A stretch of 64,000 nt of DNA from NCBI RefSeq assembly GCF_028553745.1, contig NZ_CP067129.1, forward strand, positions 1,036,501 to 1,100,500, given 5' to 3'. The DNA is from Paracoccus seriniphilus (GTDB lineage Bacteria > Pseudomonadota > Alphaproteobacteria > Rhodobacterales > Rhodobacteraceae). Positions within the stretch are counted from its first letter, which is position 1, and every line of letters starts with the position of its first letter. Both the position numbers and the translations under genes were made by a program. The notes under the pieces are model-generated. The model did not search any database, was not told the origin of the DNA, and saw only the letters and a list, made by a program, of their open reading frames with translations. This document shows positions 35,201 through 47,351 of the stretch, one piece after another.

Positions 35201-36406
35201 ATGGTCATGCGGATCGGGGCAGAGCGCGCGGCCGTGTCGGCGCTGTTTCTTGCCAATGGGTTGATGATCGGCAGCTGGGCCCCGAAACTGGCCGTGCTGA
35301 TCCATCGTCTGGAGATTTCCGAAGGCACTGCGGGGCTGGTCGTCCTGTGTCTTGGGCTTGGTTCGCTGGTAATCATGCCTGTTTTCGGGGCGATGACGGC
35401 GCGAGTCGGATCGCGCCGCGCAGTTTGCCTTGCCGGTCTGCTGGCGGCTCCGACGCTGCTGCTGATCACAATGGCCCCGGGGCTGGTCGGGGTTGCGATC
35501 TCGGTCTTTCTGTTCGGTGGCCTTCTGGGCGGCATGGATATCGCGATGAATGCCAATGCCGTCGCCTTTGAAAGGGCGCGTTGCCGCGCGATCATGTCGT
35601 CCTGCCACGGTTTCTGGAGCCTTGGCGGGGTCATCGGCTCGGGGCTGGGCGGCGTGGTCCTGGCGGCATGGGGCGAGGTCGCGCATGCCGTGCTGATCAC
35701 GGTGCTGTTCCTGGCGATTCTGGCATTGGCGCTGCCACGCACACAGGCGGACAGGCCTGCGAGCGATGTCCAGCGGCCACCCGTCAGATTGCCGCGTGAT
35801 CCGCTGCCCTATGTTCTGGGATTCGTGGCCCTGTGCTGCATGGTGCCCGAAGGCGCGATTCTGGACTGGGGCACCGTCTATCTGCAACGCGAATTGGGGG
35901 CCTCTCTGGCGCTGGCCGGTTGGGCCTTTGCCGCATGTGCCGCGACCATGGCCATCGTCCGATTCGTCGGGGACATGCTGCGCCAGCGTTTCGGCGCGGT
36001 CGGCATGATGCGCGTCAGCGCGATCGTCGCAATTTGCGGGCTGGTCGTGGCGGGCAGCGCATCAGGCCCGCTTGGCGCGATCGCGGGGTTTGGCCTGGCC
36101 GGGATCGGTATCGCGAATCTGGTTCCCATCGTCATATCCGCCGCCGGGAACCTGCCCGGCATGGCCCATGGGGTCGGCCTGTCGATCGTGACCGTGATGG
36201 GCTATTCGGGCATATTGCTTGCGCCCGGCAGTATCGGGTATCTGGCCGAACGGATGAGTTTCTCGTTCATCTATCTTGGGTTGGGCGGGCTGCTGCTGGT
36301 GCCGCTGCTTCTGTCCGGCCTGATGCGCAGCGCAAGCCTGAATGCGGGAGAGCCGGATGCTCTTGGGGCTTCAGGCAGTGCGCAGGGCGTCGACCACGCC
36401 GCCTAG
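35201..36406 (+). CDS. MFS transporter
   Basis: A 401-aa major facilitator protein. I start at 35201 ([20 protein letters not shown]), where GAGG lies 6 bases upstream; ATG 35189 is in frame but has no site. About 12 hydrophobic segments; the loop [19 protein letters not shown] matches the MFS RxGxRR motif, and a second appears in [16 protein letters not shown]. The rhodobacterial subgroup resembles sugar- or drug-type exporters. Substrate unknown. Its stop overlaps that of convergent panB by four bases. Confidence 0.87.
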   Translation: MVMRIGAERAAVSALFLANGLMIGSWAPKLAVLIHRLEISEGTAGLVVLCLGLGSLVIMPVFGAMTARVGSRRAVCLAGLLAAPTLLLITMAPGLVGVAISVFLFGGLLGGMDIAMNANAVAFERARCRAIMSSCHGFWSLGGVIGSGLGGVVLAAWGEVAHAVLITVLFLAILALALPRTQADRPASDVQRPPVRLPRDPLPYVLGFVALCCMVPEGAILDWGTVYLQRELGASLALAGWAFAACAATMAIVRFVGDMLRQRFGAVGMMRVSAIVAICGLVVAGSASGPLGAIAGFGLAGIGIANLVPIVISAAGNLPGMAHGVGLSIVTVMGYSGILLAPGSIGYLAERMSFSFIYLGLGGLLLVPLLLSGLMRSASLNAGEPDALGASGSAQGVDHAA

Positions 36407-37212
36407 CGGTAGGTCTGTTCCTCGGCCGGAAAGCTGCGATCACGCACGGCTGCGGCATATTCCGCAATGGCCCTGGCGCAATCCTCGCCGGCATTTCCGA
36501 ACTTGCGGACGAAACGGGGCACCCGGCCCGACATGCCCAGCATGTCATCCAGCACCAGGATCTGGCCGTCACAACGTGCCGAGGCGCCGATGCCGATGGT
36601 GGGCACGTCGATCGCATCGGTGATCCGGTCGGCCAGTTCGGCAAGCACGCCCTCGACAACCACACAGAATGCCCCTGCGGCGGCAATGCTCTTGGCGTCT
36701 TCTATATGCATCGGCCAACTGTCATGGTCGCGGCCCTGTGTCTTGAAACCACCCATGACATGGGTGGCCTGTGGGGTCAGGCCGACATGTCCCATCACCG
36801 GAATGCCGCGCCGGGTCAGGAAAGCCACGGTTTCGGCCATGCGGGCACCGCCCTCCAGCTTGACCGCGCCGCATCCGGTTTCCTGCATGATGCGCGCGGC
36901 ATTGTGAAAGGCCTGCTGGGGGCTTTCCTCATAGCTGCCAAAGGGCATGTCGATCACCACCATGGCCCGGCTGGAACCGCGCATGACGGCCTGGCCATGC
37001 AGGATCATCATCTCCATCGTGACGCCAATGGTCGAGGGCAGGCCGTGCACCACCATGCCAAGGCTGTCTCCGACAAGGATCAGTTCCGCATGCGGGTCGA
37101 TCATCGCGGCCATGGGAGCCGTATAGGCGGTCAGCGAGACGATGGGCGTGCCATTCTTGCGGGCTGCGATCTGGGGGGCGGTGAAGCGCTTGACGGGGGC
37201 TTGTGCGGACAT
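36403..37212 (-). CDS. panB: 3-methyl-2-oxobutanoate hydroxymethyltransferase
   Basis: A 269-aa enzyme that makes ketopantoate from 2-ketoisovalerate and methylene-THF, the first committed step to pantothenate. Motifs: [26 protein letters not shown] (Mg2+ ligand Asp), [27 protein letters not shown] and the catalytic Glu in [12 protein letters not shown]. Ends [19 protein letters not shown]. panC lies 13 bases upstream, and both read away from the TetR gene. Confidence 0.95.
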   Translation of the reverse strand: MSAQAPVKRFTAPQIAARKNGTPIVSLTAYTAPMAAMIDPHAELILVGDSLGMVVHGLPSTIGVTMEMMILHGQAVMRGSSRAMVVIDMPFGSYEESPQQAFHNAARIMQETGCGAVKLEGGARMAETVAFLTRRGIPVMGHVGLTPQATHVMGGFKTQGRDHDSWPMHIEDAKSIAAAGAFCVVVEGVLAELADRITDAIDVPTIGIGASARCDGQILVLDDMLGMSGRVPRFVRKFGNAGEDCARAIAEYAAAVRDRSFPAEEQTYR

Positions 37213-37225
37213 GGGAACCTCTTGC

Positions 37226-38083
37226 TCAGGGGCAGGCGGTGCGCTGATCGATCAGCAGCACATCGCCGAAACGAACGGCCAGCAACATGACGATGGAACG
37301 GTCGATGCGGGTGATGCGGGACAGGTTCTGCGCGTCGCGAATATCAATGGAGCCGATCGTCGCGCGCGGCTCGCTCTGCAGGATACGGCGCAACTCGCCC
37401 CGAAGTGCCGTCAGGCCACAGCCCTGTTCGACCATCTCCTGTCCGCGATCCAGCGCTCTGTTGAGGACGGTGGCCGCCTTGCGATCTTCGGGTGTCAGCC
37501 GACGGTTGCGCGATGACATGGCCAGCCCGTCAGCTTCGCGCACGGTCGGCACGCCAAGGATCTCTACCGGCATGTCCAGGTCTGCAACCATCTGCCGCAC
37601 GATCGTCAGTTGCTGGTAGTCCTTTTCGCCAAAGGCGGCGACATCGGGGCCGACGATGTTGAACAGCTTGGTGACAATGGTCGTCATGCCACGGAAATGA
37701 CCGGGCCGCAGCCGTCCGATCAGCATCTTCGACAGGCCGGTGACCTCGACCACGGATTGCGCGCCGGGGCGATAGATTTCATCGACGGTGGGCAGGAATG
37801 CGGCGTCGCATCCGGCCTGATCCAGCAGACGCAGGTCGTTGGCCTCGTCGCGGGGATAGTGAATCAGGTCGGCGGCCTGATCGAACTGGGTCGGATTGAC
37901 GAAGATCGAGGTGACGATATGACCGCCTCCGCGCTCATCCAGCCAGGCGCGCGCGCGCGTCAGCAGTTGCAGATGCCCCTCGTGCAACGCACCCATCGTG
38001 GCGACCAGGGCGACAGGTCGTCCCTGGTGGCGCCATTGCCCAACACAGTCCCGGATCGCCTGTTTGCTGCGGCAGATCTGCAT
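37226..38083 (-). CDS. panC: Pantothenate synthetase
   Basis: A 285-aa ligase joining pantoate and beta-alanine with ATP. Start at 38083 ([17 protein letters not shown]), with GAGGA 7 bases upstream; the frame extends to 38146 without a better site. The HIGH-like motif is [15 protein letters not shown], and the KMSKS-like region is in [22 protein letters not shown] and FGEKDYQQL are family hallmarks. Divides into an N-terminal nucleotidyltransferase fold and a C-terminal lobe. TetR regulator gene lies just upstream on the same strand. Confidence 0.95.
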   Translation of the reverse strand: MQICRSKQAIRDCVGQWRHQGRPVALVATMGALHEGHLQLLTRARAWLDERGGGHIVTSIFVNPTQFDQAADLIHYPRDEANDLRLLDQAGCDAAFLPTVDEIYRPGAQSVVEVTGLSKMLIGRLRPGHFRGMTTIVTKLFNIVGPDVAAFGEKDYQQLTIVRQMVADLDMPVEILGVPTVREADGLAMSSRNRRLTPEDRKAATVLNRALDRGQEMVEQGCGLTALRGELRRILQSEPRATIGSIDIRDAQNLSRITRIDRSIVMLLAVRFGDVLLIDQRTACP

Positions 38084-38174
38084 ATACTGGTCCTCCCCGC
38101 CCTCCCGGCGTGGAAGCCTACCTACATGAACAGGACGGTTTCGCACAAGTGCTGCGTTGCAGCATCGGCATGGA

Positions 38175-38768
38175 TCAGCGATCCGGATCCGGCGGAAGCA
38201 AAAGCAATCGCAGCAGGTTCTCGAAAGGAGGGGTGGGTGCCGGCGCGTTCGGGCGGGGATTGTTCATCCTCATGACCGCATAACCATGCGCCATCGTCCA
38301 TACGGCGTGTTCGACCTCCAGCGTGTTGCGGCCATTGGTAAAGGGACGACAGCTCTTGTGCAGGATCCGATAGCAATCCATGGCGATCCGTTTCAGTTCC
38401 GGGTCCGCATGGGTGGCCTCGGCGAACATCAGCCGAAACAGCGGCTCGTTCTCATCGCAGAATTTCAGATAGGCCTGCAGCCTGACCGTCAGGCGCTTGA
38501 AGGGATCTGGCTGGGAATCATTGCCGTTTTCCCGCTCTGCGGCGCGCAGGCTTTCCAGCAGCATTTCGAAACCACGCCGGGCGATGGCATTGCGCAACCC
38601 GCTCAAGCCATTGAAATGATGCGCTGGTGCGGCATGTGACACGCCGGCGCGCGCCGCCGCCTTGCGCAGCGTCAGGCCTGTTTGCCCGGATTCGCGCAGC
38701 AACGCCAGGCCGGCGTCGATCAGGGCTTCCTGCAGGTTTCCGTGGTGATGTGGTCCCTTCTTTGTCAT
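38175..38768 (-). CDS. TetR/AcrR family transcriptional regulator
   Basis: A 197-aa DNA-binding protein. N-terminal helix-turn-helix: GNLQEALIDAGLALLRESG, TLRKAAARAGVSHAAPAHHF. The C-terminal ligand domain is of the TetR_C_33/WHG type (MAHGYAVMRMN). Start at 38768. It lies 91 bases before panC in the same direction, so it may share a transcript with the pan genes; control of pan is only inferred. A TTGTA-N7-TACAA palindrome lies just upstream of its start, a likely autoregulatory site. Confidence 0.87.
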   Translation of the reverse strand: MTKKGPHHHGNLQEALIDAGLALLRESGQTGLTLRKAAARAGVSHAAPAHHFNGLSGLRNAIARRGFEMLLESLRAAERENGNDSQPDPFKRLTVRLQAYLKFCDENEPLFRLMFAEATHADPELKRIAMDCYRILHKSCRPFTNGRNTLEVEHAVWTMAHGYAVMRMNNPRPNAPAPTPPFENLLRLLLLPPDPDR

Positions 38769-38781
38769 GAATCATGATCTT

Positions 38782-38798
38782 TTGTACATGTTTTACAA
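38782..38798. promoter_or_regulatory. Candidate TetR operator TTGTA-N7-TACAA
   Basis: Arms TTGTA (38782-38786) and TACAA (38794-38798), 14 bases upstream of the TetR start codon and in its probable promoter. Size and position fit a TetR operator. Confidence 0.4.
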
Positions 38799-39022
38799 TG
38801 TCAAGTTGGGTGCTAGCTTCAACCCAGCCCTGCTTTTAGATTGTACCTGACGGGCAAAGGTGGGCGCGCGTCAGGTGTGTAGGTTCACGATGATTGGGTG
38901 CCCGCCGGTTGCCTCGGCCTGACCAAAGCGTTTTCATGACGAATTCATTGCTTGACTCGGGTCGGGGCTGCCATTTCTGATTGTGTTCCCAAAGGATAGC
39001 ACAACGGCCGCATTGCGACATC
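38799..39022. other. Intergenic region with no clear gene
   Basis: About 224 bases between the TetR promoter and the terminator near tRNA-Gly. Contains an inverted repeat CCTGAC ... GTCAGG and a TTGTG ... CACAA pair. No open frame with a ribosome site. A TTGACT hexamer near 38952 could be a promoter for a short plus-strand RNA ending at the terminator at 39023-39057. Confidence 0.35.
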
Positions 39023-39057
39023 AAAAAAGGCCGAACCACGAAGGTTCGGCCTTTTTT
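39023..39057 (-). terminator. Strong bidirectional terminator after tRNA-Gly
   Basis: AAAAAAGGCCGAACC (39023-39037), loop ACGAA, GGTTCGGCCTTTTTT (39043-39057): a 15-bp stem with six-base T-runs on both strands. It lies 4 bases downstream of the minus-strand tRNA. Confidence 0.93.
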
Positions 39058-39061
39058 AAAT

Positions 39062-39136
39062 TGGAGCGGGCGATGAGATTCGAACTCACGACCCTAACCT
39101 TGGCAAGGTTATGCTCTACCCCTGAGCTACGCCCGC
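39062..39136 (-). tRNA. tRNA-Gly (anticodon GCC)
   Basis: The minus strand folds as a tRNA: acceptor GCGGGCG/CGCCCGC, D arm GCTC...GAGC, anticodon stem TAACC/GGTTA with loop TTGCCAA (anticodon GCC), T arm GTGAG-TTCGAAT-CTCAT, discriminator T and an encoded CCA (39062-39064). Length 75 bases. Reads GGC and GGU codons. Upstream spacer 39137-39276 should hold its promoter. Confidence 0.96.
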
Positions 39137-39276
39137 ATCCGTTCCCTCTGGCGTTCCGTGTTACCGTATCGCCTTCGGTGAGCGGTGATTTAAGGGAGGG
39201 CGCGGGGGTGCGCAAGAGGAAAAATGCACCCGGATATGATTTTTTCGGATGTTCATGGTTAAGTATATGTTTTTCA

Positions 39277-39669
39277 TTATTTTTTTTGAGAAAATTCCTG
39301 ACCCGAGGCCGGGTCTTTCCCGCCCAGATGGGTGGTCCTGAATCCGATTTCATATTTCAATCCGAATCCCAGCGCCCGATCTGCCCCGACATGCGTCAGC
39401 CAGAAGGCACCGACGGCGATCAGGGCGGGTTGCCCGACCAGCAGCCCGATCAGAGCCAGCAGCATGCCCCCCGCATAAAGATGGAACAGATTGTAGATCG
39501 CGGCCCCGATGCGCGGCCCGGCAAGATATCCCAGCATCGACAGATCCGGCGCAAGCAGCGCCAGCGGCCAGACCCAAAGCGGCCAGCCCGGCTGGGTCAT
39601 GGCGGCCAGCGGAATCGCCGCCACGCACATGGCAGCGCCTTCGATCCGCTGCCATGCCACCGGAGACAT
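39277..39669 (-). CDS. DUF4260 family membrane protein
   Basis: A 130-aa protein with about four hydrophobic segments (residues about 12-30, 32-50, 58-82, 84-100). Family hallmarks are LSMLGYLAGPRIGAAIYNLFH and the C-terminal RALGFGLKYEIGFRTTHLG. Function unknown. Its ATG shares one base with the uvrA stop (TAATG), so it is translated with uvrA, though no repair role is known. Confidence 0.85.
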   Translation of the reverse strand: MSPVAWQRIEGAAMCVAAIPLAAMTQPGWPLWVWPLALLAPDLSMLGYLAGPRIGAAIYNLFHLYAGGMLLALIGLLVGQPALIAVGAFWLTHVGADRALGFGLKYEIGFRTTHLGGKDPASGQEFSQKK

Positions 39670-42527
39670 TATTCCGCCGCCCGGATGCGCGACTGTTCGA
39701 GCATCGGTCCCAGATAGCGGCCGGTATGACTGGCCTCGACCTCGGCCACGGCTTCGGGGGTGCCGGTGGCGACAATCAGCCCGCCGCCATCACCGCCCTC
39801 GGGGCCGATGTCTATGATCCAGTCGGCGGTCTTGATGACATCAAGATTGTGTTCGATCACCACGACCGTATTGCCCTGATCCACAAGACTGTGCAGCACT
39901 TCCAGCAACTTGCGCACATCCTCGAAATGCAGGCCGGTCGTCGGCTCATCCAGGATATACAGCGTTCGGCCCGTCGAGCGGCGCGACAGTTCCTTGGACA
40001 GCTTGACCCGCTGTGCTTCGCCGCCCGACAGCGTCGTTGCCTGCTGGCCGACCTTGATATAGCCCAGCCCGACCTTCATCAGCGCGTCCATCTTTTCACG
40101 GATCGCAGGCACGGCCGAAAAGAACTGCTGCGCATCCTCGACCGTCATGTCCAGCACATCGGCGATGGATTTTCCCTTGAAGGTGACCTCCAGCGTTTCG
40201 CGGTTATAGCGTTTGCCCTTGCAGGTTTCACATTCGACATAGACGTCGGGCAGGAAGTGCATCTCGATCTTGATGACACCATCGCCCTGGCAGGCCTCGC
40301 AGCGCCCGCCCTTGACGTTGAAGCTGAAACGTCCGGGCTTGTAGCCGCGCGCCCGGGACTCGGGCAGACCGGCGAACCAGTCGCGGATCGGCGTGAAGGC
40401 CCCGGTATATGTGGCCGGATTCGAACGTGGAGTCCGCCCGATGGGGCGCTGGTCGATGTCGATGACCTTGTCCAGATGCTCCAGCCCCTTGATCGTCTCG
40501 CAGGGGGCGGGGGTCTGGCGCGCGCCGTTCAGGCGCATCGACGCGGTCTTGAACAGCGTTTCGATGGTCAGGGTCGATTTGCCGCCCCCCGATACGCCCG
40601 AAACGCAGATGAATTTTCCCAGAGGGAATTCAGCGGTCACATTCTTCAGGTTGTTTCCGGTGGCATCAACCACCGTGACCTTCTTGCCATTGCCCTTGCG
40701 CCGCTCTGTCGGGACGGCGATTTCGCGTGCGCCGGAAAGATACTGCCCGGTGAGGCTGGCGGGATCGGCGGCGATCTGCTCGGGCGTGCCGTGACTGACC
40801 ACGGTGCCGCCATGGACGCCCGCTCCGGGGCCCATGTCGAACACGTAATCTGCATGGCGGATCGCGTCCTCGTCATGTTCGACGACCAGGACGGAATTGC
40901 CCTGATCGCGCAGATTCTTCAGCGTCGTCAGCAGCCGGTCGTTGTCACGCTGGTGCAGGCCGATCGAGGGCTCGTCCAGCACATACAGCACGCCGGTCAA
41001 CCCGCTGCCGATCTGGCTGGCCAGGCGGATCCGCTGGCTTTCGCCGCCCGACAGGGTGCCGGCCGCGCGTGAAAGGGTCAGATAGTTCAGTCCGACATTG
41101 ACCAGAAAACCCAGCCTTTCGCGGATTTCCTTGAGGATGGCGCGGGCGATCTCGTTCTTCTGCGCACTGAGATGCCGGGGCGCGGCCTCGATCCAGTCCA
41201 GAGCTTCCTGAATCGACAGTTCGACCACCTGGCCGATGTGGAACCCGGCAATCTTGACGGCGAGGGCCTCGGGTTTCAGGCGATAGCCGTTACAGGTGCC
41301 GCAGGGGCGGTTGTTCTGATAGCGCTCGAATTCGTCGCGCACCCATTGGCTGTCGGATTCGCGCAGGCGCCGCTGCATGTTCGGAATCACGCCTTCGAAG
41401 ACCCGGCTGATTTCATAGATCCGCCCGGCATCGTCAAAGCGGAACATGATCTGCTCATCCCCCGATCCATAGAGAAACAGACGCTGGATATTCTCGGGCA
41501 GATCCCGCCAGGGGGTCTTCTTGTCGAAGCCGTAGTGTTTGGCCAGCGCATTGACTGTCTGGGTCAGATAGGCAGATTTCGACTTGGCCCAGGGCAGGAT
41601 GGCCCCCTTGGCAATCGACAGCGAACTGTCGGGCACGACCAGCCGTTCGTCGAAGAACAACTCGACCCCAAGGCCGTCACAGGCCGGGCAGGCGCCGAAG
41701 GGCGCATTGAAGGAAAACAGCCGTGGCTCGATTTCGGGAATCGTGAAGCCGCTGACCGGGCAGGCGAAATTTTCCGAGAAGGTCAGCCGCTCGGGTTCGC
41801 CTTCGGGCGGGGCGGTTTCCAGAATGGCGATTCCATCCGCCAGATCCAGCGCCGTGCGCAGTGAATCGGCCAGCCGGGTCTCCAGCCCTTCGCGCACGAC
41901 GATCCGGTCCACCACCACGTCGATATTCTGGCGGAATTTCTTGTCCAGCACCGGCGGTTCGTCCAGATCGTGGAAAGTGCCATTGACCTTGACGCGCTGG
42001 AAACCCTGCTTGCGCAGTTCCAGGAACTCTTTCTTGTATTCGCCCTTGCGGTCGCGAACGATCGGCGCCAGCAGATAGGCGCGGGTGCCTTCTTCCATGG
42101 CCATGATCCGGTCCACCATGTCCTGCACCTGCTGGGCTTCGATGGGCAGACCGGTGGCGGGGCTGAAGGGCGTTCCGGCGCGCGCGAACAGCAGGCGCAG
42201 ATAGTCGTAGATCTCGGTCACGGTTCCCACGGTCGAGCGCGGGTTCTTCGAGGTGGTCTTCTGTTCGATGCTGATGGCCGGGGACAGACCACTGATGTGG
42301 TCCATGTCCGGCTTGCCCATCATGTCCAGAAACTGTCGCGCATAGGCCGACAGGCTTTCGACATAGCGCCGCTGACCCTCGGCATAGACCGTGTCGAAGG
42401 CCAGTGACGACTTGCCGCTGCCCGACAGGCCGGTGATGACAACCAGCTGGTCGCGCGGAATGTCCATGTCCACGCTTTTCAGATTATGTTCGCGTGCGCC
42501 ACGAACCTCGATGAACTTCTGTTCCAT
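39669..42527 (-). CDS. uvrA: Excinuclease ABC subunit UvrA
   Basis: A 952-aa DNA damage recognition ATPase. Start at 42527 ([19 protein letters not shown]), AAGG upstream; the frame runs back to 42743. First Walker [15 protein letters not shown] near residue 31, second [15 protein letters not shown] near residue 640. Zinc module cysteines in CPACDGLG and the second module [13 protein letters not shown] ... [13 protein letters not shown] signatures [16 protein letters not shown] and [15 protein letters not shown]. Works with UvrB and UvrC in nucleotide excision repair. Divergent from pyc. Confidence 0.97.
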   Translation of the reverse strand: MEQKFIEVRGAREHNLKSVDMDIPRDQLVVITGLSGSGKSSLAFDTVYAEGQRRYVESLSAYARQFLDMMGKPDMDHISGLSPAISIEQKTTSKNPRSTVGTVTEIYDYLRLLFARAGTPFSPATGLPIEAQQVQDMVDRIMAMEEGTRAYLLAPIVRDRKGEYKKEFLELRKQGFQRVKVNGTFHDLDEPPVLDKKFRQNIDVVVDRIVVREGLETRLADSLRTALDLADGIAILETAPPEGEPERLTFSENFACPVSGFTIPEIEPRLFSFNAPFGACPACDGLGVELFFDERLVVPDSSLSIAKGAILPWAKSKSAYLTQTVNALAKHYGFDKKTPWRDLPENIQRLFLYGSGDEQIMFRFDDAGRIYEISRVFEGVIPNMQRRLRESDSQWVRDEFERYQNNRPCGTCNGYRLKPEALAVKIAGFHIGQVVELSIQEALDWIEAAPRHLSAQKNEIARAILKEIRERLGFLVNVGLNYLTLSRAAGTLSGGESQRIRLASQIGSGLTGVLYVLDEPSIGLHQRDNDRLLTTLKNLRDQGNSVLVVEHDEDAIRHADYVFDMGPGAGVHGGTVVSHGTPEQIAADPASLTGQYLSGAREIAVPTERRKGNGKKVTVVDATGNNLKNVTAEFPLGKFICVSGVSGGGKSTLTIETLFKTASMRLNGARQTPAPCETIKGLEHLDKVIDIDQRPIGRTPRSNPATYTGAFTPIRDWFAGLPESRARGYKPGRFSFNVKGGRCEACQGDGVIKIEMHFLPDVYVECETCKGKRYNRETLEVTFKGKSIADVLDMTVEDAQQFFSAVPAIREKMDALMKVGLGYIKVGQQATTLSGGEAQRVKLSKELSRRSTGRTLYILDEPTTGLHFEDVRKLLEVLHSLVDQGNTVVVIEHNLDVIKTADWIIDIGPEGGDGGGLIVATGTPEAVAEVEASHTGRYLGPMLEQSRIRAAE

Positions 42528-42762
42528 GTCCGAGCCTTTTCCGACCAAGGGCATCACATAGGCAGGCCGCGTGAAAAAGCAACCGGCGCGATAGGAACAT
42601 AAGCAGAACTGTTGTGCAAGTCGGGGCAGCGGACGCCGGGGCAGGCAATGTTTCAAACTCATTTCGTGCAACAAATGCGGGTTTTGCAAACATCTGCATT
42701 GCAAAAGCTTGCGCTGCGTTGCGGCATCGCTAGGATGCCGCAAACCGAGAAGAGGGGCCGGG
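42528..42762. other. Divergent promoter region of uvrA and pyc
   Basis: 235 bases with no gene. Should hold promoters for both directions; I could not pick a convincing LexA box or sigma-70 pair by eye. Confidence 0.4.
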
Positions 42763-45700
42763 ATGTTTCAAAAAATTCTTGTGGCGAACCGCGGCGAGAT
42801 CGCGATCCGTGTGCTGCGTGCGGCAAACGAACTGGGCAAGCGAACGGTTGCGGTCTATGCCGAAGAGGACAAGCTGGGGCTGCATCGCTTCAAGGCAGAC
42901 GAGGCATATCGCATTGGCGAGGGGCTTGGTCCGGTCGCGGCCTATCTGTCGATTCCCGAGATCATCCGGGTTGCCAAGGAAAGCGGCGCCGACGCGATTC
43001 ACCCCGGTTACGGGCTGCTGTCCGAAAACCCCGATTTCGTCGATGCCTGCACCGAGGCCGGCATCACCTTCATCGGTCCCAAGGCCGAAACCATGCGGTC
43101 GCTGGGTGACAAGGCCAGCGCGCGCCGCGTCGCGATCGAGGCCGGCGTGCCGGTCATTCCCGCGACCGAGGTGCTGGGCGAGGATTTCGAGGCCATCAAG
43201 CGCGAGGCCGCCGAAGTCGGCTATCCGCTGATGCTGAAGGCCAGCTGGGGCGGTGGCGGACGCGGCATGCGACCGATCAATAACCCCGAAGAGCTGATCG
43301 AGAAGGTCCGCGAGGGTCGCCGCGAAGCCGAGGCCGCATTCGGCAACGGCGAAGGTTATCTGGAAAAGATGATCCTGCGTGCCCGCCACGTCGAGGTGCA
43401 GCTGCTGGGTGACACCCATGGCGGATTGTATCACCTGTATGAACGTGACTGCACCGTGCAGCGGCGCAACCAGAAGGTCGTCGAGCGCGCCCCGGCGCCC
43501 TATCTGAGCGAAGAACAGCGTGCCGAGGTCTGTGCGCTGGCGCTGAAGATCGGGCAGGCGGTCGGCTATGAATGTGCCGGCACCGTCGAATTCCTGATGG
43601 ATATGGACACGCAGCAGTTCTACTTCATCGAGGTGAACCCGCGCGTGCAGGTCGAACATACCGTCACCGAAGAGGTGACCGGCATCGACATCGTGCAGGC
43701 CCAGATCAAGATCGCCGAAGGCGCGACCCTGGCCGAGGCCACGGGGGCGGCCTCGCAGGACGAGGTGACCCTGTCGGGTCATGCGCTGCAGTGTCGCGTG
43801 ACGACCGAGGATCCGCAGAACAACTTCATTCCCGATTACGGTCGCATCACTGCCTATCGCAGTGCCACCGGCATGGGGATTCGCCTGGATGGCGGCACGG
43901 CCTATGCGGGCGGTGTGATCACGCGCTATTACGATTCGCTGCTGGTCAAGGTGACGGCATGGGCGCAGACGCCCGATCAGGCGATCAAGCGGATGGATCG
44001 CGCCCTGCGCGAATTCCGGGTGCGGGGTGTCAGCACGAATATCGATTTCGTCATCAACCTGCTGAAGCATCCGACCTTCCTGGATGACAGCTATACGACG
44101 AAATTCATCGACACGACGCCCGAGCTGTTCACCTTCAAGAAGCGTCGCGACCGTGCGACCAAGATCCTGACCTATCTGGCCGATATCAGCGTCAACGGAC
44201 ATCCCGAGACGGCTGGCCGGGCCTTGCCACCTGCGCAGTTGCGCGCTCCGGTGCCCCCCGCGCCCAAGGCCGATCCGGCACCCGGTACACGGCAATTGCT
44301 GGAAGAGCAGGGCGCGCAGGCCGTGGCAGACTGGATGGCTGCGCAAAAGCAGCTGCTGATCACCGATACGACCATGCGGGACGGGCATCAGTCGCTGCTG
44401 GCGACGCGGATGCGCTCGATCGACATGATCCGCGTGGCACCCAGCTATGCCGCCAACCTGCCGCAATTGTTCAGCGTCGAATGCTGGGGCGGGGCAACCT
44501 TTGACGTGGCCTATCGCTTCCTGCAGGAATGCCCCTGGCAGCGGTTGCGCGACATTCGTCAGGCCATGCCGAACCTGATGACGCAGATGTTGCTGCGTGC
44601 CAGCAACGGCGTGGGCTATACGAATTATCCCGACAATGTGGTGCAGTTCTTCGTCAAGCAGGCCGCGGAAACCGGCGTGGACGTGTTCCGGGTCTTTGAC
44701 AGTCTGAACTGGGTCGAGAACATGCGCGTCGCCATGGATGCGGTGATCGAATCGGGCAAGATCTGCGAAGGCACGGTCTGCTACACCGGCAATATGCTGG
44801 ACCCGAACCGGTCCAAATATGACCTGAAATACTATGTGAACATGGCGCAGGAGTTGAAGGCTGCCGGTGCGCATGTCCTGGGCCTGAAGGACATGGCCGG
44901 TCTGCTGAAACCTGCTGCCGCGCGGGTTCTGATCAGGACGCTGAAGGAAGAGGTCGGTCTGCCGATCCATTTCCACACCCATGACACCAGCGGCATGGGC
45001 GGGGCCACGATCCTGGCGGCGGCCGAAGCGGGCGTCGATGCGGTCGATTGCGCCATGGATGCGCTGTCGGGCAATACCAGCCAGCCGACCCTTGGCAGTG
45101 TTGTCGAAGCCCTGGCCCAGACCGATCGCGACACCGGGCTGGATGTCGCGGCGATCCGGTCGATCAGCAATTACTGGGAGCGCGTGCGCGAAAGCTATGC
45201 GGCCTTTGAATCGGGCCTGCAGTCGCCCGCGTCCGAGGTCTATCTGCACGAAATGCCGGGCGGCCAGTTCACCAACCTGAAATCGCAGGCCCGCTCGATG
45301 GGGCTTGAGGATCGCTGGCACGAGGTCGCGCAGGCCTATGCTGACGTGAACCAGATGTTTGGCGATATCGTGAAGGTCACGCCCTCGTCCAAGGTTGTCG
45401 GGGACATGGCGCTGATGATGGTCGCGCAGAACCTGACCCCGGAACAGGTTCTGGATCCGCAGGTTGATGTCAGCTTCCCCGATTCGGTGGTCGACATGAT
45501 GCACGGCAATCTGGGGCAGCCCCCCGGAGGCTGGCCCGAAGCCCTGCAGAAGAAGGTGCTCAAGGGCGAGGCGCCGATCACCGACCGTCCCGGTGCGCAT
45601 CTGGAGCCGGTCGATCTCGAGGCCAAGCGCGCCGAACTCTCGGCACTGCTGGAAGGTCGCGAGGTCGATGACGAGGATCTGAACGGCTATCTGATGTATC

Positions 45701-46197
45701 CCAAGGTCTTCCTTGACTACATGGGCCGTCACCGCACCTATGGTCCGGTCCGGACGCTGCCGACCCGCAATTTCTTTTATGGAATGGAGCCGGGGCAGGA
45801 GATCACGGCCGAGATCGACCCGGGCAAGAAGCTGGAAATCCTGCTGCAGGCCGTGGGCGAGACCGACGAGGCCGGCGAGGTCAAGGTGTTCTTCGAACTG
45901 AACGGCCAGCCGCGCTCGATTCGCGTCCCCAACCGCAAGGTGACCGCGGCAACGGCTGCACGGCCCAAGGCCGATCCCGCCAATTCCGCACAGCTTGGCG
46001 CCCCGATGCCGGGCGTGGTCGCTTCGGTCGCGGTGACCCAGGGGCAGGCGGTCAAGCAGGGCGACATGCTGCTGACCATCGAGGCGATGAAGATGGAGAC
46101 CGGCATCCACGCCGATCGCGATGGCACCATCAAGGCCATCCATGTCACGCCAGGCGCGCAGGTCGATGCCAAGGATTTGATGATCGAATTCGACTAG
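42763..46197 (+). CDS. pyc: Pyruvate carboxylase
   Basis: A 1144-aa biotin enzyme forming oxaloacetate from pyruvate, bicarbonate and ATP. Start at 42763 ([20 protein letters not shown]). Domains: biotin carboxylase (about 1-450, with [28 protein letters not shown]), carboxyltransferase (about 530-800, [16 protein letters not shown], metal His in [10 protein letters not shown]), the allosteric/tetramer region, and a C-terminal biotin domain with Lys1110 in EAMKMETG. Full-length single-chain form. Ends with a strong hairpin. Gene order pyc then nuo is seen in several Paracoccus genomes as far as I recall, not checked. Confidence 0.97.
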   Translation: MFQKILVANRGEIAIRVLRAANELGKRTVAVYAEEDKLGLHRFKADEAYRIGEGLGPVAAYLSIPEIIRVAKESGADAIHPGYGLLSENPDFVDACTEAGITFIGPKAETMRSLGDKASARRVAIEAGVPVIPATEVLGEDFEAIKREAAEVGYPLMLKASWGGGGRGMRPINNPEELIEKVREGRREAEAAFGNGEGYLEKMILRARHVEVQLLGDTHGGLYHLYERDCTVQRRNQKVVERAPAPYLSEEQRAEVCALALKIGQAVGYECAGTVEFLMDMDTQQFYFIEVNPRVQVEHTVTEEVTGIDIVQAQIKIAEGATLAEATGAASQDEVTLSGHALQCRVTTEDPQNNFIPDYGRITAYRSATGMGIRLDGGTAYAGGVITRYYDSLLVKVTAWAQTPDQAIKRMDRALREFRVRGVSTNIDFVINLLKHPTFLDDSYTTKFIDTTPELFTFKKRRDRATKILTYLADISVNGHPETAGRALPPAQLRAPVPPAPKADPAPGTRQLLEEQGAQAVADWMAAQKQLLITDTTMRDGHQSLLATRMRSIDMIRVAPSYAANLPQLFSVECWGGATFDVAYRFLQECPWQRLRDIRQAMPNLMTQMLLRASNGVGYTNYPDNVVQFFVKQAAETGVDVFRVFDSLNWVENMRVAMDAVIESGKICEGTVCYTGNMLDPNRSKYDLKYYVNMAQELKAAGAHVLGLKDMAGLLKPAAARVLIRTLKEEVGLPIHFHTHDTSGMGGATILAAAEAGVDAVDCAMDALSGNTSQPTLGSVVEALAQTDRDTGLDVAAIRSISNYWERVRESYAAFESGLQSPASEVYLHEMPGGQFTNLKSQARSMGLEDRWHEVAQAYADVNQMFGDIVKVTPSSKVVGDMALMMVAQNLTPEQVLDPQVDVSFPDSVVDMMHGNLGQPPGGWPEALQKKVLKGEAPITDRPGAHLEPVDLEAKRAELSALLEGREVDDEDLNGYLMYPKVFLDYMGRHRTYGPVRTLPTRNFFYGMEPGQEITAEIDPGKKLEILLQAVGETDEAGEVKVFFELNGQPRSIRVPNRKVTAATAARPKADPANSAQLGAPMPGVVASVAVTQGQAVKQGDMLLTIEAMKMETGIHADRDGTIKAIHVTPGAQVDAKDLMIEFD

Positions 46198-46226
46198 GAT
46201 TCGGTTTCGGAGCTGCCCGAAAACTC

Positions 46227-46260
46227 AGCGCCGCCGGTCTGGAACCGGCGGCGCTTTGCT
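46227..46260 (+). terminator. Hairpin after pyc
   Basis: A 12-bp stem AGCGCCGCCGGT (46227-46238) with ACCGGCGGCGCT (46244-46255), loop CTGGA, then TTGCTTTG. Very stable, with an imperfect T-run. Confidence 0.75.
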
Positions 46261-46380
46261 TTGTGATATGCCTTCCGGGCCTGTTGGCGCTATCCTGATC
46301 GGCGCAAAAAATGGAATAACTTGTCAAAATCCCTTCGCTTCGTTCCATTTCCTGCGGTCTCCGCCCGTTGACCCCGCTGC

Positions 46381-46437
46381 CGGTCGGGTCTAAACCGACC
46401 GCAGCCAACCCGTCGCGGGAAGCCAAGTTTCCCCGCG
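46381..46437 (+). promoter_or_regulatory. Structured leader just upstream of nuoA
   Basis: Two hairpins: CGGTCGG/CCGACCG (46381-46387 with 46395-46401, extendable by GCTG/CAGC) and CGCGGG/CCCGCG (46414-46419 with 46432-46437). The second ends about 7 bases before the AAGGGG ribosome site of nuoA (46444-46449). Could influence initiation of the nuo operon; the rest of 46256-46380 holds the promoter. Confidence 0.45.
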
Positions 46438-46458
46438 GCCCACAAGGGGAACTTGCCC

Positions 46459-47348
<890 letters not shown>

Positions 47349-47351
47349 ACC

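Noticed and set aside
42730-46143. 1137-codon minus-strand frame opposite pyc
   Set aside because: An antisense artefact of high GC and strong codon bias in pyc; it has no recognisable domain.
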